A DNA stretch of 64,000 nt. It comes from Cohnella hashimotonis. Its GTDB lineage: Bacteria > Bacillota > Bacilli > Paenibacillales > Paenibacillaceae. The stretch is from assembly GCF_030014955.1 (NCBI RefSeq), contig NZ_JAGRPV010000001.1, positions 1,550,001 to 1,614,000 on the forward strand. The letters run 5' to 3'. The notes beneath the pieces are model-generated. The model was not told the DNA's origin and did not search any database. It saw only the letters and a list, made by a program, of their open reading frames with translations. The translations under genes were made by a program, and so were the position numbers. Below are positions 8,620 to 17,431 of this stretch, piece by piece (positions within the stretch are counted from its first letter, which is position 1; every line of letters begins with the position of its first letter).

Positions 8620-9165
8620 TTTCGCCAAGAAGCGCTAGACAGCGTCTCTTGGCCACGGTTGGTGCAAGAGCAGCCATATAATGTTGCACAGCGCCTCTTT
8701 GCCAACAATTGGCGCCGGAGCCGCCTAAGAAACGCTGTACAACGCCTCTTGGCCGCGAATATCGCCGAGGTCTCCCAAAGAAACGCTGTAAAGCGCCTCT
8801 TGGCCGCGAATATCGCCGACGTCACCCAAAGAAACGCTGTACAGCGCCTCTTGGCCGCGAATATCGCCGACGTCCTCCAAAGAAACGCTGTACAGCGCCT
8901 CTTGGCCGCGAATATCGCCGACGTCACCCAAAGAAACGCTGTACAGCGCCTCTTGGCCGCGAATATCGCCGACGTCACCGAAAGAAACGCTGTACAACGC
9001 CTCTTCGCCGCATTTTTCGCGAAGGTCCCCCAAAGAAACGCTGTGCAGCGCCTCTTGGCCGCGAATATCGCCGAGGTCCGCCAAAGAAACGCTATACAGC
9101 GCCTCTTGGCCGCGAATATCGCCGAGGTTCCCTAAAGAAACGCTGCACAACGTCTCTGCTCCAAA
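8620..9165. repeat. 51-bp tandem repeat (minisatellite), about ten copies
   Basis: Copies recur every 51 bp: AACGCTGTA-type cores begin at 8731, 8782, 8833, 8884, 8935, 8986, 9037, 9088 and 9139, with degenerate units before 8731. Each unit carries the perfect 12-bp palindrome CGCTGTACAGCG inside an imperfect longer one (outer arms AAGA/TCTT), plus a second small hairpin GCGA-ATA-TCGC. Since 51 is a multiple of three, several frames on both strands remain open, but none has a start with a ribosome site, and units differ mostly at the GACGTCACC/GAGGTCTCC junction. I treat it as non-coding repeat DNA. Confidence 0.9.
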
Positions 9166-9253
9166 TTTACACCGAGCTCCCGCCAAGTGGAGACGGCTTT
9201 GCTATCCCCGTAATCTACTCAAAAAGTGGCCGCAGACCGAAACGCAAACGGGA

Positions 9254-9290
9254 CGAAGCAGGAAATTCCTCTGCTTCGCCCCATTTTTAA
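9254..9290 (+). terminator. hairpin with T-run at end of the minisatellite
   Basis: CGAAGCAG pairs with CTGCTTCG around GGAAATTCCT, followed four bases later by ATTTTTAAAA. The T-run is on the plus strand, so it would end plus-strand transcripts coming through the repeat array. On the minus strand, where the MMPL gene is read, the sequence after the hairpin has no T-run. Confidence 0.5.
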
Positions 9291-9313
9291 AATCAAATTG
9301 CTCTAACCGACAA

Positions 9314-11689
9314 TCAGTTTTCTCCCCGTGCCTTCAGCTGCGCGAGCAGCTTGTCGCCTTCGACGTCCAGATTCGGCAGGATGCGGTCGAGCCACTTCGG
9401 CAGGCGCCAGGCGGCATTGCCGAAGATCGCCATGACGGCGGGGACGAGCGCCATGCGGACGATAAAGGCGTCGACCAGAATGCCGACCGCGAGGGCGAAG
9501 CCGATCTGCTTGATCATGATGTCCGGCGCGAAAATAAAGCCGGCAAAAACAGAGACCATGATGACAGCGGCTGCAACGACGACGCGGCTGGCTTGCTCGT
9601 AGCCGTGCACGACGCTGTCGATTCCTTTATGACCGTGTACATAGGATTCGCGCATCGAGCTGACCAGGAATACCTGGTAATCCATGGCCAACCCGTACAA
9701 AATGCCGGTGACCAGAATCGGCATGAAGCTGAGCAGCGGTCCGCCGGTGTCGAAGCCGAAAATCGCGTGGAGCCAACCCCATTGGTAGACGGCCGTCGTA
9801 ATACCGAACGTCGCGAGTACGCTGAGCAGGAAGCCGACCGTCGCCTTGATCGGCACGATGATCGACCGGAAAACGAGCAGCAGGATGATCAGCGACAGAA
9901 TGACGATAATGACGATGTAGACGGGGAAAGCCTCCGCCAGCTTGGCGGACATGTCGATATTGATGGCGGTGAAACCCGTGACGCCGATCTTCACGTCGTT
10001 GGTCTGCGCGATCGGCGAATCCGTGGCGCGCAGCGCCTGCACGAGATCCTTGGTCGCGTCGTCCGTCGGACCGGTCGTCGGGATCAGGCTGATGATGCCG
10101 ATGTTGCCCGCTTCGTTCACGCCCATCGGCGAGACGATCGCGACGCCCGCTTGCTTCTGGAGGCCCTGAACGATCGCGCCCAGCGTCTCCATCGTGATCT
10201 TGCCCGATTCGGCGCGCGGCTCGGCAACGAGCAGAAGCGGGCCGTTGTAGCCTTCTCCGAAGCCTGCGGAGATGGCGTCGTAGCTCTGACGGGCGCCCGT
10301 GTCGAGGTTCGCCGTCGCGCCGGACGGAATGCCCATCTTCATCTCGACGACCGGAATGGCGGCGAAACCGAGGACGACGATGACGATAACGACGACGAGC
10401 CAGCGTGCCTTGACGATGCCTTTAACCCACGCATGCGCGAATCCGTGCTTCTCGGAAGCCGAAGCGCTCTTGTTGGCGCGCGCCTTGGCCGAACAGATGC
10501 GTTCGCCGATAAGGCCAAGCAGGGCGGGCAGCAAGGTCAGGGCGATCAGCACGTTGACGAGGACGGTCGCCGCGGCGACCAGGGCCATGGCCGACAGGAA
10601 CGTGATGCCGATAACGAGCATGCCGCACAGGGCGATGATGACGGTCAGGCCGGCGAAAAAGACGGCGCTGCCGGCCGTGCCGATCGCCCGGCTGGCGGCC
10701 TCGCGCGCGCTTAGCCCCTGGTCGAGAATCATGCGGCGCTGCCGATTGACGATAAACAGCGCATAGTCGATGCCGACCGCGAGTCCGACCATAAGAGCGA
10801 GCACCGGCGTAATGTCGGTCATCGTGATGAATTTGGAAAACGCGAAGGCTGCGCCGACGCTGATGCCGACCCCGAGGATGGCGATCAGGAGCGGCAGGCC
10901 CGCTGCGACGACCGAGCCGAGCGTCATCAACAGCACGACGGCCGCGACGACGATGCCGACCGCTTCGGTGGAGCCGATCGCCGGTTTGCTCTTCAGCGAG
11001 TCGCTGGGCAGCGCAGTGATGCCGGAGCCGTTCTGTTGGACGCGCTCCGCGGCTTCGATGATTTGATCCGGTACTTCTTCGGGGAGCGACGTCTGCTGCA
11101 TGGTAAATTGGAATTGGAACAGCGCGACGCTGCCGTCGGCGGAGATCAGGACGCTGGGTACCGGCGCGCCGTCGATCATCATCGGGCCGTAAGGCGCCGC
11201 GGCGGCCGCTGCTTGCCCGGCTCCGCTATCCTGGGCCGCGCCCGCGGCGGCCGAACCGCCCGCTTGACCGCCCGCTTGACCGCCCGCTTGACCGTCCGCC
11301 TGACCGCTCGCCTGGCTCGCATCGGCAGAAACGCCTGCCGCAGCGGCTTGCTGGGCCAGTTCGGCCGGATTGATGACGTACTCGTTGGCGTAGACATCGT
11401 TCACGGCCTTTTGAATCAAGGCGCCACGCTCCGCGGTGTCGAGGCGCTCGCCCTTCGGCGCGGTGAATACGATGCTGGCCTGGCCGCCGGACGCCGCCGG
11501 CAGCTCCTCGGCCAGCTGGTCCAGCACCTTTTGCGATTCCGTGCCCTCGATCTTCATCTCCGAGCTGACGTGGATGCCGTTCACGCCGAGCAGCGCGAGG
11601 ACGACGGCGAGGATCACGAGCCAGCCGGCGATGAACGGCCACGGTTTGCCGTAGGCGGTCTTGCCCACTTTGTACAGGAATGTCGACAT
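9314..11689 (-). CDS. MMPL/RND family exporter
   Basis: 791 residues with the two-fold MMPL architecture. A first helix (WPFIAGWLVILAVVLALLGV) is followed by a large extracytoplasmic loop, a bundle of helices (about 225-400) containing GLAVGIDYALFIVNRQRR, a second loop (about 455-590) and a second bundle with GLAMDYQVFLVSSMRE, the paired Asp-containing family signatures. Such proteins are proton-driven exporters of lipids, drugs or other hydrophobic compounds. The first loop contains an Ala/Gly/Gln-rich insert (about residues 120-168) with GGQA repeats. The gene lies directly downstream of a TetR gene on the same strand, which suggests a substrate-inducible resistance unit. Confidence 0.92.
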   Translation of the reverse strand: MSTFLYKVGKTAYGKPWPFIAGWLVILAVVLALLGVNGIHVSSEMKIEGTESQKVLDQLAEELPAASGGQASIVFTAPKGERLDTAERGALIQKAVNDVYANEYVINPAELAQQAAAAGVSADASQASGQADGQAGGQAGGQAGGSAAAGAAQDSGAGQAAAAAAPYGPMMIDGAPVPSVLISADGSVALFQFQFTMQQTSLPEEVPDQIIEAAERVQQNGSGITALPSDSLKSKPAIGSTEAVGIVVAAVVLLMTLGSVVAAGLPLLIAILGVGISVGAAFAFSKFITMTDITPVLALMVGLAVGIDYALFIVNRQRRMILDQGLSAREAASRAIGTAGSAVFFAGLTVIIALCGMLVIGITFLSAMALVAAATVLVNVLIALTLLPALLGLIGERICSAKARANKSASASEKHGFAHAWVKGIVKARWLVVVIVIVVLGFAAIPVVEMKMGIPSGATANLDTGARQSYDAISAGFGEGYNGPLLLVAEPRAESGKITMETLGAIVQGLQKQAGVAIVSPMGVNEAGNIGIISLIPTTGPTDDATKDLVQALRATDSPIAQTNDVKIGVTGFTAINIDMSAKLAEAFPVYIVIIVILSLIILLLVFRSIIVPIKATVGFLLSVLATFGITTAVYQWGWLHAIFGFDTGGPLLSFMPILVTGILYGLAMDYQVFLVSSMRESYVHGHKGIDSVVHGYEQASRVVVAAAVIMVSVFAGFIFAPDIMIKQIGFALAVGILVDAFIVRMALVPAVMAIFGNAAWRLPKWLDRILPNLDVEGDKLLAQLKARGEN

Positions 11690-11737
11690 AACGGGGGTTT
11701 CTCTCCTTTATATATACGGTCTGTGCGAAAATCTAAA

Positions 11738-12358
11738 TTAGAAGCCCTTGCGCAAATGGTTGAAAGCCGTATCCAGGTATTGCTCGAACGTCATTGCTTC
11801 AGCAGATTCTACCGCCGTTTCGCCGGGCAGAAATACGTTAAGACTGCCGTCGATGAGCGGCAGCATGATGCCGTACATCGCCCCGGCCAGCAAATGGGCG
11901 TAGCTCTCGGGATATCGCCCGCGGGACAGCTCGCTCAGAATCGTCTGCGCCTCGAATTGCAGCTTGCGAAGCAAGCTCAGAATGTACGGCTCGAGCGTCG
12001 GCGCTTCCTTAGACATCGTCAAGAGCGTGCGGAGCTTTCGGAACATTTCTGCGGTAATCCGCAATTTGAGCAAATGCTGCAGCGTATCGAGCGGAGGGGC
12101 ATCGGGCGGTATGGCGGCGAGCACCTGCTCCGGCGGCTTGTGGTTTTCCTTGAAGGTCACTGTGGACATGACGACGGCCTCTTCCTTGCAAGAAAAGTGG
12201 TTGGCGAAGGTTCTTCTCGAATAGCCGGCGCGCTGCGCGATGTCGTCAACCACGAAGCCGTCCAGCCCGCGTTCCAGCGCGAGCTCGTAAGCCGCATCCG
12301 CCAGCGCGTGCGCGGTCGCCTCTTTTTTCATATCGCGTAAGTTTTGTTTGATCATCAT
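11738..12358 (-). CDS. TetR/AcrR family transcriptional regulator
   Basis: About 206 residues. The N-terminal HTH is clear: ALADAAYELALERGLDGFVV, DDIAQRAGYSRRTFANHF, with the recognition helix YSRRTFANHF and the following CKEEAVV. The C-terminal half is a helical ligand domain. I use ATG at 12358 (ATG-ATG pair); the frame extends to a TTG at 12409 without better support. It lies 48 bp upstream of the MMPL gene on the same strand and probably represses both genes. A palindrome upstream (12434-12465) is the likely operator. Confidence 0.88.
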   Translation of the reverse strand: MMIKQNLRDMKKEATAHALADAAYELALERGLDGFVVDDIAQRAGYSRRTFANHFSCKEEAVVMSTVTFKENHKPPEQVLAAIPPDAPPLDTLQHLLKLRITAEMFRKLRTLLTMSKEAPTLEPYILSLLRKLQFEAQTILSELSRGRYPESYAHLLAGAMYGIMLPLIDGSLNVFLPGETAVESAEAMTFEQYLDTAFNHLRKGF

Positions 12359-12433
12359 ATCTTCGTTATTTTTACACCCCGATTCCAAATAAGAAGCCTG
12401 CCTTGGCAAATGCCTGCGTTCTAATATAGATTA

Positions 12434-12465
12434 TTGCCCAAAGTGCAAAGTTGCACAATGGGTAA
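12434..12465. promoter_or_regulatory. candidate TetR operator (32-bp palindrome)
   Basis: Two 15-bp arms, TTGCCCAAAGTGCAA and TTGCACAATGGGTAA, separated by AG; 12 of 15 positions are complementary. It lies about 75 bp upstream of the TetR start, between the TetR gene and the divergent regulator gene, where an autoregulatory operator would be expected. A TATATT element 12424-12429 (minus strand) could be the -10 box of the TetR promoter. Confidence 0.55.
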
Positions 12466-12526
12466 CGTATTACGAATTTGTGAACGCATTCCGGCCATCT
12501 ATTTTTTGGCGCGGCATCCTTATCGT

Positions 12527-12586
12527 TGAATTCGTCATCGGCCCGTTGAATCCGTCATCGACGGGGCGGTCGGCTCGAATTACAAT
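12527..12586 (+). promoter_or_regulatory. promoter with tandem AraC-type direct repeat, upstream of regulator gene
   Basis: TGAATTCGTCATCG (12527-12540) and TGAATCCGTCATCG (12547-12560) form a direct repeat with 20-bp spacing. A -10 box TACAAT begins at 12581, exactly 20 nt after the second copy, and no good -35 is seen, so the second half-site overlaps the -35 position as with class II activators. The same arrangement recurs before the permease and binding-protein genes of this locus. Confidence 0.7.
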
Positions 12587-12646
12587 AAGGTATACTTTTA
12601 GTGCGAATGATCTGTATCCCCAATGGATATCGTTTCGGAGAAAGGG

Positions 12647-14287
12647 ATGAAAGCGCTCTTGTATACCGTACTGGTCGTAGATGACGAAGCCATCGTATGC
12701 CGGGGCATTAAGGATTCCCTGGAGGCGTCAGGTCTGAATATCTCTCACGTGCTTACCGCGTGGAACGGCTATGAAGCGCTTGATTACGTGCGCATGGAAT
12801 CCGTCGACCTCGTTCTGACCGATATTCAGATGGACGGCATGAACGGCATCGAGCTGATGGAGTCGATCTTGTCGGAGAAGCCCGATATTCCGGTCGTCGT
12901 CATCTCCGCGCACGACGAGTTTCAATACGCACAGCATTGCATACGCCTCGGCGCGCGCGATTATTTGATCAAGCCCGTGCTGCTCTCGCAGCTGACGCAG
13001 GTCGTCGAGAAGGCGCTGTCGGATCGTCACGAGAAATACAAGCGAATCGCGGAGGACTCGCTGAAGCAAAAATTTTCGCTCACGGGCATGACCTCGCTCA
13101 GAACCTACATTTTAAATGAAGCGATCGCGGGCGCGCTCATGCCGGCCGAAGACGATCCTTTTATTTTCGAGCAGCTCGAGGTTCGGTTGGAAGGTCCTTA
13201 TTTTGCGGCATTCGTCATCGAGCTGCTATGGGAACGCGCGGGGTGGGAAGGAGAAGCGATCCGTTCCTTTCGAGACCAGAATCTGCTCAAATATGCTTCG
13301 CTTAACATCGTCGAGGAGACGGTATCGGATTGGGAGGCGATCTCCTTTTTCGGTCAGGGCAATCGCCTCGTTACCATTTTGCAATTCCGCGACTTCGGAG
13401 CGTCCCAGGATCGGACGGAGCAAGTGACGCAGCTGAACCTCGTTGCGGCAGGCGTCGTGAACAACATCCGCAGCTGTCTGCGGATGGAAGCCGTAATCGG
13501 CATCAGCCCGCTGCGTCGCGGACTGTCGGAGCTGCCCGAGTGCTACCGGCAAGCGGCGGAAGCCGTGAGATGGCGCGGCTTGTACGAGACGCACAACGTG
13601 TTTTATGCGGAGGATTTTCAGCGAAGAGAGGCGTCGATCCGGGTCCAGTGGCAGGAGAAAACCGACCGGCTCGTCGAATGGATGAAGACGGGGAGCAAGG
13701 GCGAAGAGGTCCATGACGCGGTCCGGCGCTTTACCTTGGATATCGCGCCCGCATTCGATACGGCGGAAGCGACCGCCGGGATCGCGCTCAGCATCGCATA
13801 CCGCGTATATGCCATGCTGCTGGACATGAAGGAGACGGTAGGCGAGCGGTATCGGGCGCTGGAACCGATCGTTTATTTTCAGCTGCCTTCGGCGGCCATC
13901 GAGATCCGGCATCGTCTCGAAGCTTACCTGACGGAGGCCGCGACGCTCATTCGCACGTCCATGGACGACCGCGACCACGTCATCGTGCAGCAAGCGATCG
14001 ATTATATCCGGAGGACGTACAGGCACAAAGGCTTGAAAATACAAGATATCGCGGACCATGTCCATTTGAGCCCGAACTACTTGAGTTATCTGTTCAAGCG
14101 AATCGCGGGCGATACCGTGTGGGATTTCGTCACCAGCCTGCGGATGGAGGAGTCCCGTCACTTGCTGCTTAGCACGTCCAAGAAACGATATGAGATCGCG
14201 GACGAGGTCGGCTACGAATCGCCGGAGCATTTCAGCCGGATATTTAAGCGCTTTTACGGAGAAAGTCCCAATACCGTTCGTCGATGA
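12647..14287 (+). CDS. YesN-type response regulator with AraC DNA-binding domain
   Basis: 546 residues from the ATG at 12647, chosen because GGAGAAAGGG precedes it; an in-frame ATG at 12623 has no such site. Receiver domain at residues 5-125 with acidic pair D12/D13, phosphoacceptor D59 (LTDIQMDGMNG), S87 and K109 (DYLIKPV). A long middle region precedes the two AraC helix-turn-helix units at about 440-545 (IQDIADHVHLSPNYLSYLFK; RYEIADEVGYESPEHFSRIF). It pairs with the histidine kinase 12 bp downstream. By analogy with YesN-type regulators it should activate the adjacent sugar-transport genes; the repeated motif in their promoters is the candidate target. Confidence 0.93.
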   Translation: MKALLYTVLVVDDEAIVCRGIKDSLEASGLNISHVLTAWNGYEALDYVRMESVDLVLTDIQMDGMNGIELMESILSEKPDIPVVVISAHDEFQYAQHCIRLGARDYLIKPVLLSQLTQVVEKALSDRHEKYKRIAEDSLKQKFSLTGMTSLRTYILNEAIAGALMPAEDDPFIFEQLEVRLEGPYFAAFVIELLWERAGWEGEAIRSFRDQNLLKYASLNIVEETVSDWEAISFFGQGNRLVTILQFRDFGASQDRTEQVTQLNLVAAGVVNNIRSCLRMEAVIGISPLRRGLSELPECYRQAAEAVRWRGLYETHNVFYAEDFQRREASIRVQWQEKTDRLVEWMKTGSKGEEVHDAVRRFTLDIAPAFDTAEATAGIALSIAYRVYAMLLDMKETVGERYRALEPIVYFQLPSAAIEIRHRLEAYLTEAATLIRTSMDDRDHVIVQQAIDYIRRTYRHKGLKIQDIADHVHLSPNYLSYLFKRIAGDTVWDFVTSLRMEESRHLLLSTSKKRYEIADEVGYESPEHFSRIFKRFYGESPNTVRR

Positions 14288-14299
14288 GGGTGACTACCA

Positions 14300-16072
14300 T
14301 TGTTCAGGCAGGCGAATTCGTACGGATTAATGAAAAAAGCGCTGCTGTTCGTCGTCGTGCTGATCCTCGTTCCGATGCTGCTGATCTTCTGGGTCGCCTC
14401 CGACCAGGCGTCCCTGTCGATCAAGCAGCAGACGGGCAAGGCCTTTTTTGAGTTGAACAGGCAAAATCATGCGACAATGGACCGCGTGCTGGACTCGATC
14501 GACCAGACGACGGTGGCGCTGATCGCTTCGGACGCGGTGCAAAAATGGAACGACGTCGAGCGAATCGCGGACGATGAACGCGTGCAGCGGTACGTGGCCA
14601 CGGAGAAGCTGCTTGCCGATTATTCCTCCCAGGTCAAATACTCGCTGTTCGTCATGACGGACCGCGTGTCCGAGTTCGAATTCGCGCCGAATTCGGACGT
14701 GTCGGACGGCGGCGTTTTTTTCGTACGGGACTTTAAGGACATTCCGTGGCTGAACACGGCCATTCAGGCGAGCGGCCTCGGTACCGTATCGCTCATCGAT
14801 AAGTTCGGCTTCAAACAAAAGCCGCAAAAAACGATGGCCTATACCAGAGCGGTGACGGACATCTCCTTGGGGCGCAAGACGACCAGCGTGCTCGTCGCCA
14901 CGGCGATCGAGAACAAACTCAAGACGGATATGAACGCATTCGCGCTGCCCAAAGGCACCGATGTCTTTCTCGTGAACGCCGACAACGAAGTGCTGGCCGG
15001 CACCGCTGCGCTCGGCTCGAAGTCGGAAACCCCGGAGACGGGAAAAGTGCTGTTTCCCGGCGTCCGCATCACGGGCAATGTCATGCATATCTTTCACGAC
15101 AGCGTGGCTTACAATAACCGCCTCATTTACGATATCCCGGTCGAATCGCTCGTCGGCGCCCACAAGAAGGTGCAGGAGATTTTGCAGCTTTCCGCGGTGT
15201 GCTATTTTATCGTCGTCATGTTTTTCTTCTTCTATTTGGGCAAGTCCTTTTTCAGGCCGATGGCGAGGCTCGCGAGCCTCACGAGATCTTACGAGCCGGG
15301 CCAGGCGTTCGCGAGTTTCGGAGAGGCGGACCGCAAGGACGAGATCGGGTTCGTCTACCGCACCTTCTATAAAATGACGCAGAGGCTGAACCAGCTCGTC
15401 AAAGAGAAGTACCTGATGGAGATCAAGCAAAAAGAATCCGAGCTCATGCTTATGCACTCACAGATCACGCCGCATCTGCTCTACAACACGCTGGACTCGG
15501 TTTACTGGTACGGCATCCGGGGCGGCGTCCCCGAGGTGGCGCATATGGTGCGCGACCTGTCGACGATGCTGCGGATCGGCCTTAGCAGAGGCAAAGAGAT
15601 CATCACGATCCGCGAAGAGCTTAATCATGTCGAAGCCTACTTAAACCTGCAGGAGAAACGGTACGAAGGCTCCTTCCTGTACCGGATCAATCTGGAGGAA
15701 GGCGCAGACGCCTATTTGCTGCCGAAGGTCGTCATCCAGCCGCTCGTGGAAAACAGCATCCTGCACGGGGTCGGCAAGATGGACGGGGAAGGCGAGGTCG
15801 CGATCGATATCCGGGTGTCCGGGGGCTTGCTGCTGATCGCGGTCGAAGACAACGGATTTCGCCCCGTCGACCTGGCGAAGATCGAGGCCATCCTGTCGGG
15901 AACGGCCGACCAGGACAAGGGCTTCGGCATCCGCAACGTCCACAAGCGGATTCAGCTGCGGTTCGGCGACGCGTACGGCCTCTCGTTCGAAGCGCGCGAA
16001 GAGGGCGGGACGAGAGCCTTGATCCGGCTGCCGGCGGTTTTATCGGAGAGCGAGATCAAGGGAACGGGATGA
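14300..16072 (+). CDS. YesM-type sensor histidine kinase
   Basis: About 590 residues from a TTG start with GAGGGTG upstream; a later ATG at 14330 begins just before the first helix. Order: helix 1 (ALLFVVVLILVPMLLIFWVA), extracellular sensor domain of about 250 residues, helix 2 (AVCYFIVVMFFFFYLG), HAMP-like linker, His_kinase domain with H392 in QITPHLLYNTLD, and a GHKL ATPase domain ending GFGIRNVHKRIQLRFG. The usual family box is QINPHFLYNTL, so Asn to Thr and Phe to Leu are small departures. It forms a two-component pair with the response regulator just upstream and probably senses an extracellular sugar or binding-protein state. Confidence 0.93.
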   Translation: MFRQANSYGLMKKALLFVVVLILVPMLLIFWVASDQASLSIKQQTGKAFFELNRQNHATMDRVLDSIDQTTVALIASDAVQKWNDVERIADDERVQRYVATEKLLADYSSQVKYSLFVMTDRVSEFEFAPNSDVSDGGVFFVRDFKDIPWLNTAIQASGLGTVSLIDKFGFKQKPQKTMAYTRAVTDISLGRKTTSVLVATAIENKLKTDMNAFALPKGTDVFLVNADNEVLAGTAALGSKSETPETGKVLFPGVRITGNVMHIFHDSVAYNNRLIYDIPVESLVGAHKKVQEILQLSAVCYFIVVMFFFFYLGKSFFRPMARLASLTRSYEPGQAFASFGEADRKDEIGFVYRTFYKMTQRLNQLVKEKYLMEIKQKESELMLMHSQITPHLLYNTLDSVYWYGIRGGVPEVAHMVRDLSTMLRIGLSRGKEIITIREELNHVEAYLNLQEKRYEGSFLYRINLEEGADAYLLPKVVIQPLVENSILHGVGKMDGEGEVAIDIRVSGGLLLIAVEDNGFRPVDLAKIEAILSGTADQDKGFGIRNVHKRIQLRFGDAYGLSFEAREEGGTRALIRLPAVLSESEIKGTG

Positions 16073-16101
16073 GGCAGGCGATCACAAGCGTGTAACAGCG
16101 G

Positions 16102-16143
16102 AAGCGGGAAGAAGCGGGAGGGTTCCCGCTTCTTCCCGCTTTT
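16102..16143 (+). terminator. strong rho-independent terminator
   Basis: AAGCGGGAAGAAGCGGGA pairs over its full length with TCCCGCTTCTTCCCGCTT around a short G-rich loop and runs into TTTT. It ends the two-component operon and separates it from the transporter genes, which therefore need their own promoter. Confidence 0.85.
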
Positions 16144-16412
16144 GATGTTTTGATAAGTGGGGACTGCATGGAGATTGCTGCGTTGGCGGGGGAGCGTCGG
16201 TGGCGGGCCGTTGCGCGGCACTGAGGTGCTTAAAGTATCGACGTAGGTTAATAGTTGGCCGGTGCGCGGGATTGTGGTGCCTAAAGAATGTAGCTTGGCC
16301 GCAGGCGGGGGCTCCAGTAGCGATGGTGCACCATGTATGCGCATCTATGGGCAATCCCGGCCACGGGTCCGCAGCCTCGTCGCCAGCCCGCTCCGCCACG
16401 CAGCGTTCTGTG
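16144..16412. other. non-coding spacer with two imperfect repeats 51 bp apart
   Basis: No gene with a plausible start is visible. A 25-bp segment at 16211-16235 (core GCGCGGCACTGAGGTGC, then TTAAAG) recurs at 16262-16286 (GCGCGGGATTGTGGTGC, then CTAAAG), about 80% identical, with TTGGCCG following both. The 51-bp spacing equals the period of the minisatellite at 8.6-9.2 kb, but core sequences differ. Confidence 0.5.
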
Positions 16413-16473
16413 AGAATCCGTCACGCGATGCATAGGTTCGATCATGGGATTGGCGGGGACCGCCATTTACAAT
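16413..16473 (+). promoter_or_regulatory. promoter with degenerate tandem AraC-type direct repeat, upstream of permease genes
   Basis: A half-site AGAATCCGTCACGC (16413-16426; 10 of 14 matches to TGAATCCGTCATCG) is followed 21 bp later by a weaker one (16434-16447, 8 of 14). The -10 box TACAAT starts at 16468, again 20 nt after the second half-site. This matches the architecture before the regulator gene and the binding-protein gene. Confidence 0.6.
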
Positions 16474-16501
16474 AGAAGGTATAACTCGAATAGTAGAAAG
16501 G

Positions 16502-17431
16502 ATGGTGGCTGGTTTGGCATCGCAATCGCCGGTTGCGCGCAAAGGGGAAGCCGGCGGCCGGCTATCGAAGTCGTTCAGAGACTATTTCTGGGGCGTCGCG
16601 TTCCTGGTCCCGGCAATCGCCGTTTTCGGCTTGTTCTTATGGACGCCGATCGTGAAGGGCGTCGTTTACAGCTTTTACAGCATCGACTTCGTCAACGGGA
16701 ACCACTTCATCGGCTGGACCAACTACGTCGAAGCGCTGGCGAGCAGCGATCTGGGCATCGCGGTCCGCAATACGCTCTTTTATATGTTCCTCGGCGTCCT
16801 CATGGGATTCTGGGTGCCGAGCGTCGTGGCGATCGCCATATCGGAGCTCCGGCGATTCCAGAGCGGGATGCGGCTCATCGTTTACTTGCCGAACATCGTG
16901 CCGGCGGTGGCGCTGTACGCGATGTGGATGTGGCTGTACGATCCGCTCGGTCCGCTTAATCAGTTGTTGTCCTGGTTCGGCATCGACCGCGTCGACTGGC
17001 TGACGAACAAGCACTGGGCGACCTTCTCGATCGTCCTGGCCGAGACATGGCAAGGCTTCGGCGCGACGGCGCTCATCTATCTGGCAGGCATCGTCGGCAT
17101 TCCGAAGGACCTGTACGAAGCGGCCGAGATCGACGGCGCCGGGGTGTTCAGACGAATTCGGCATATTACGCTGCCCGGCATCAGGCATTTGTACCTGCTC
17201 CTGTTCATCATGCAGCTGATCGCGACCTCTCAAGGCTTCCAGACGCAAGTGGCGCTGACCGGCGGCGGCCCGAACAACGCGACGCTGACCTATATGTATC
17301 AGATTATCAATCAGGCGTTTACGTATATGAATTACGGCAGAGCCTCCGCGATGGGCGTAATGATGTTCGTCGTGCTGACGGTGCTGTCCGCCGTTCTGTA
17401 CCGCCTGCAAGGAAGGAGCCCTCAAGCATGA
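16502..17431 (+). CDS. sugar ABC transporter permease (MalF/UgpA type)
   Basis: 309 residues with about six membrane helices (VAFLVPAIAVFGLFLW near the start) and the ABC-importer EAA loop EAAEIDGAGVFRRIRHITLP at about 202-221, which contacts the ATPase. Belongs to the MalF/UgpA carbohydrate uptake (CUT1) group. ATG at 16502 follows AGAAAGG. It overlaps the next permease gene by 4 bp (ATGA). No ATPase gene is present in the locus, as is common for CUT1 systems in this family, where a shared MsmX-like ATPase serves several importers. Confidence 0.93.
   Translation: MVAGLASQSPVARKGEAGGRLSKSFRDYFWGVAFLVPAIAVFGLFLWTPIVKGVVYSFYSIDFVNGNHFIGWTNYVEALASSDLGIAVRNTLFYMFLGVLMGFWVPSVVAIAISELRRFQSGMRLIVYLPNIVPAVALYAMWMWLYDPLGPLNQLLSWFGIDRVDWLTNKHWATFSIVLAETWQGFGATALIYLAGIVGIPKDLYEAAEIDGAGVFRRIRHITLPGIRHLYLLLFIMQLIATSQGFQTQVALTGGGPNNATLTYMYQIINQAFTYMNYGRASAMGVMMFVVLTVLSAVLYRLQGRSPQA

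Noticed and set aside
8620..9165. CRISPR array in the 51-bp repeat region
   Set aside because: The whole 51-bp unit repeats without unique spacers between conserved repeats, and no cas genes are near.
8659..9290. Repeat proteins of 150-190 residues on either strand over the minisatellite
   Set aside because: Open frames exist only because 51 is divisible by three. No ribosome site, no signal peptide, and changes between copies are not biased to synonymous positions.
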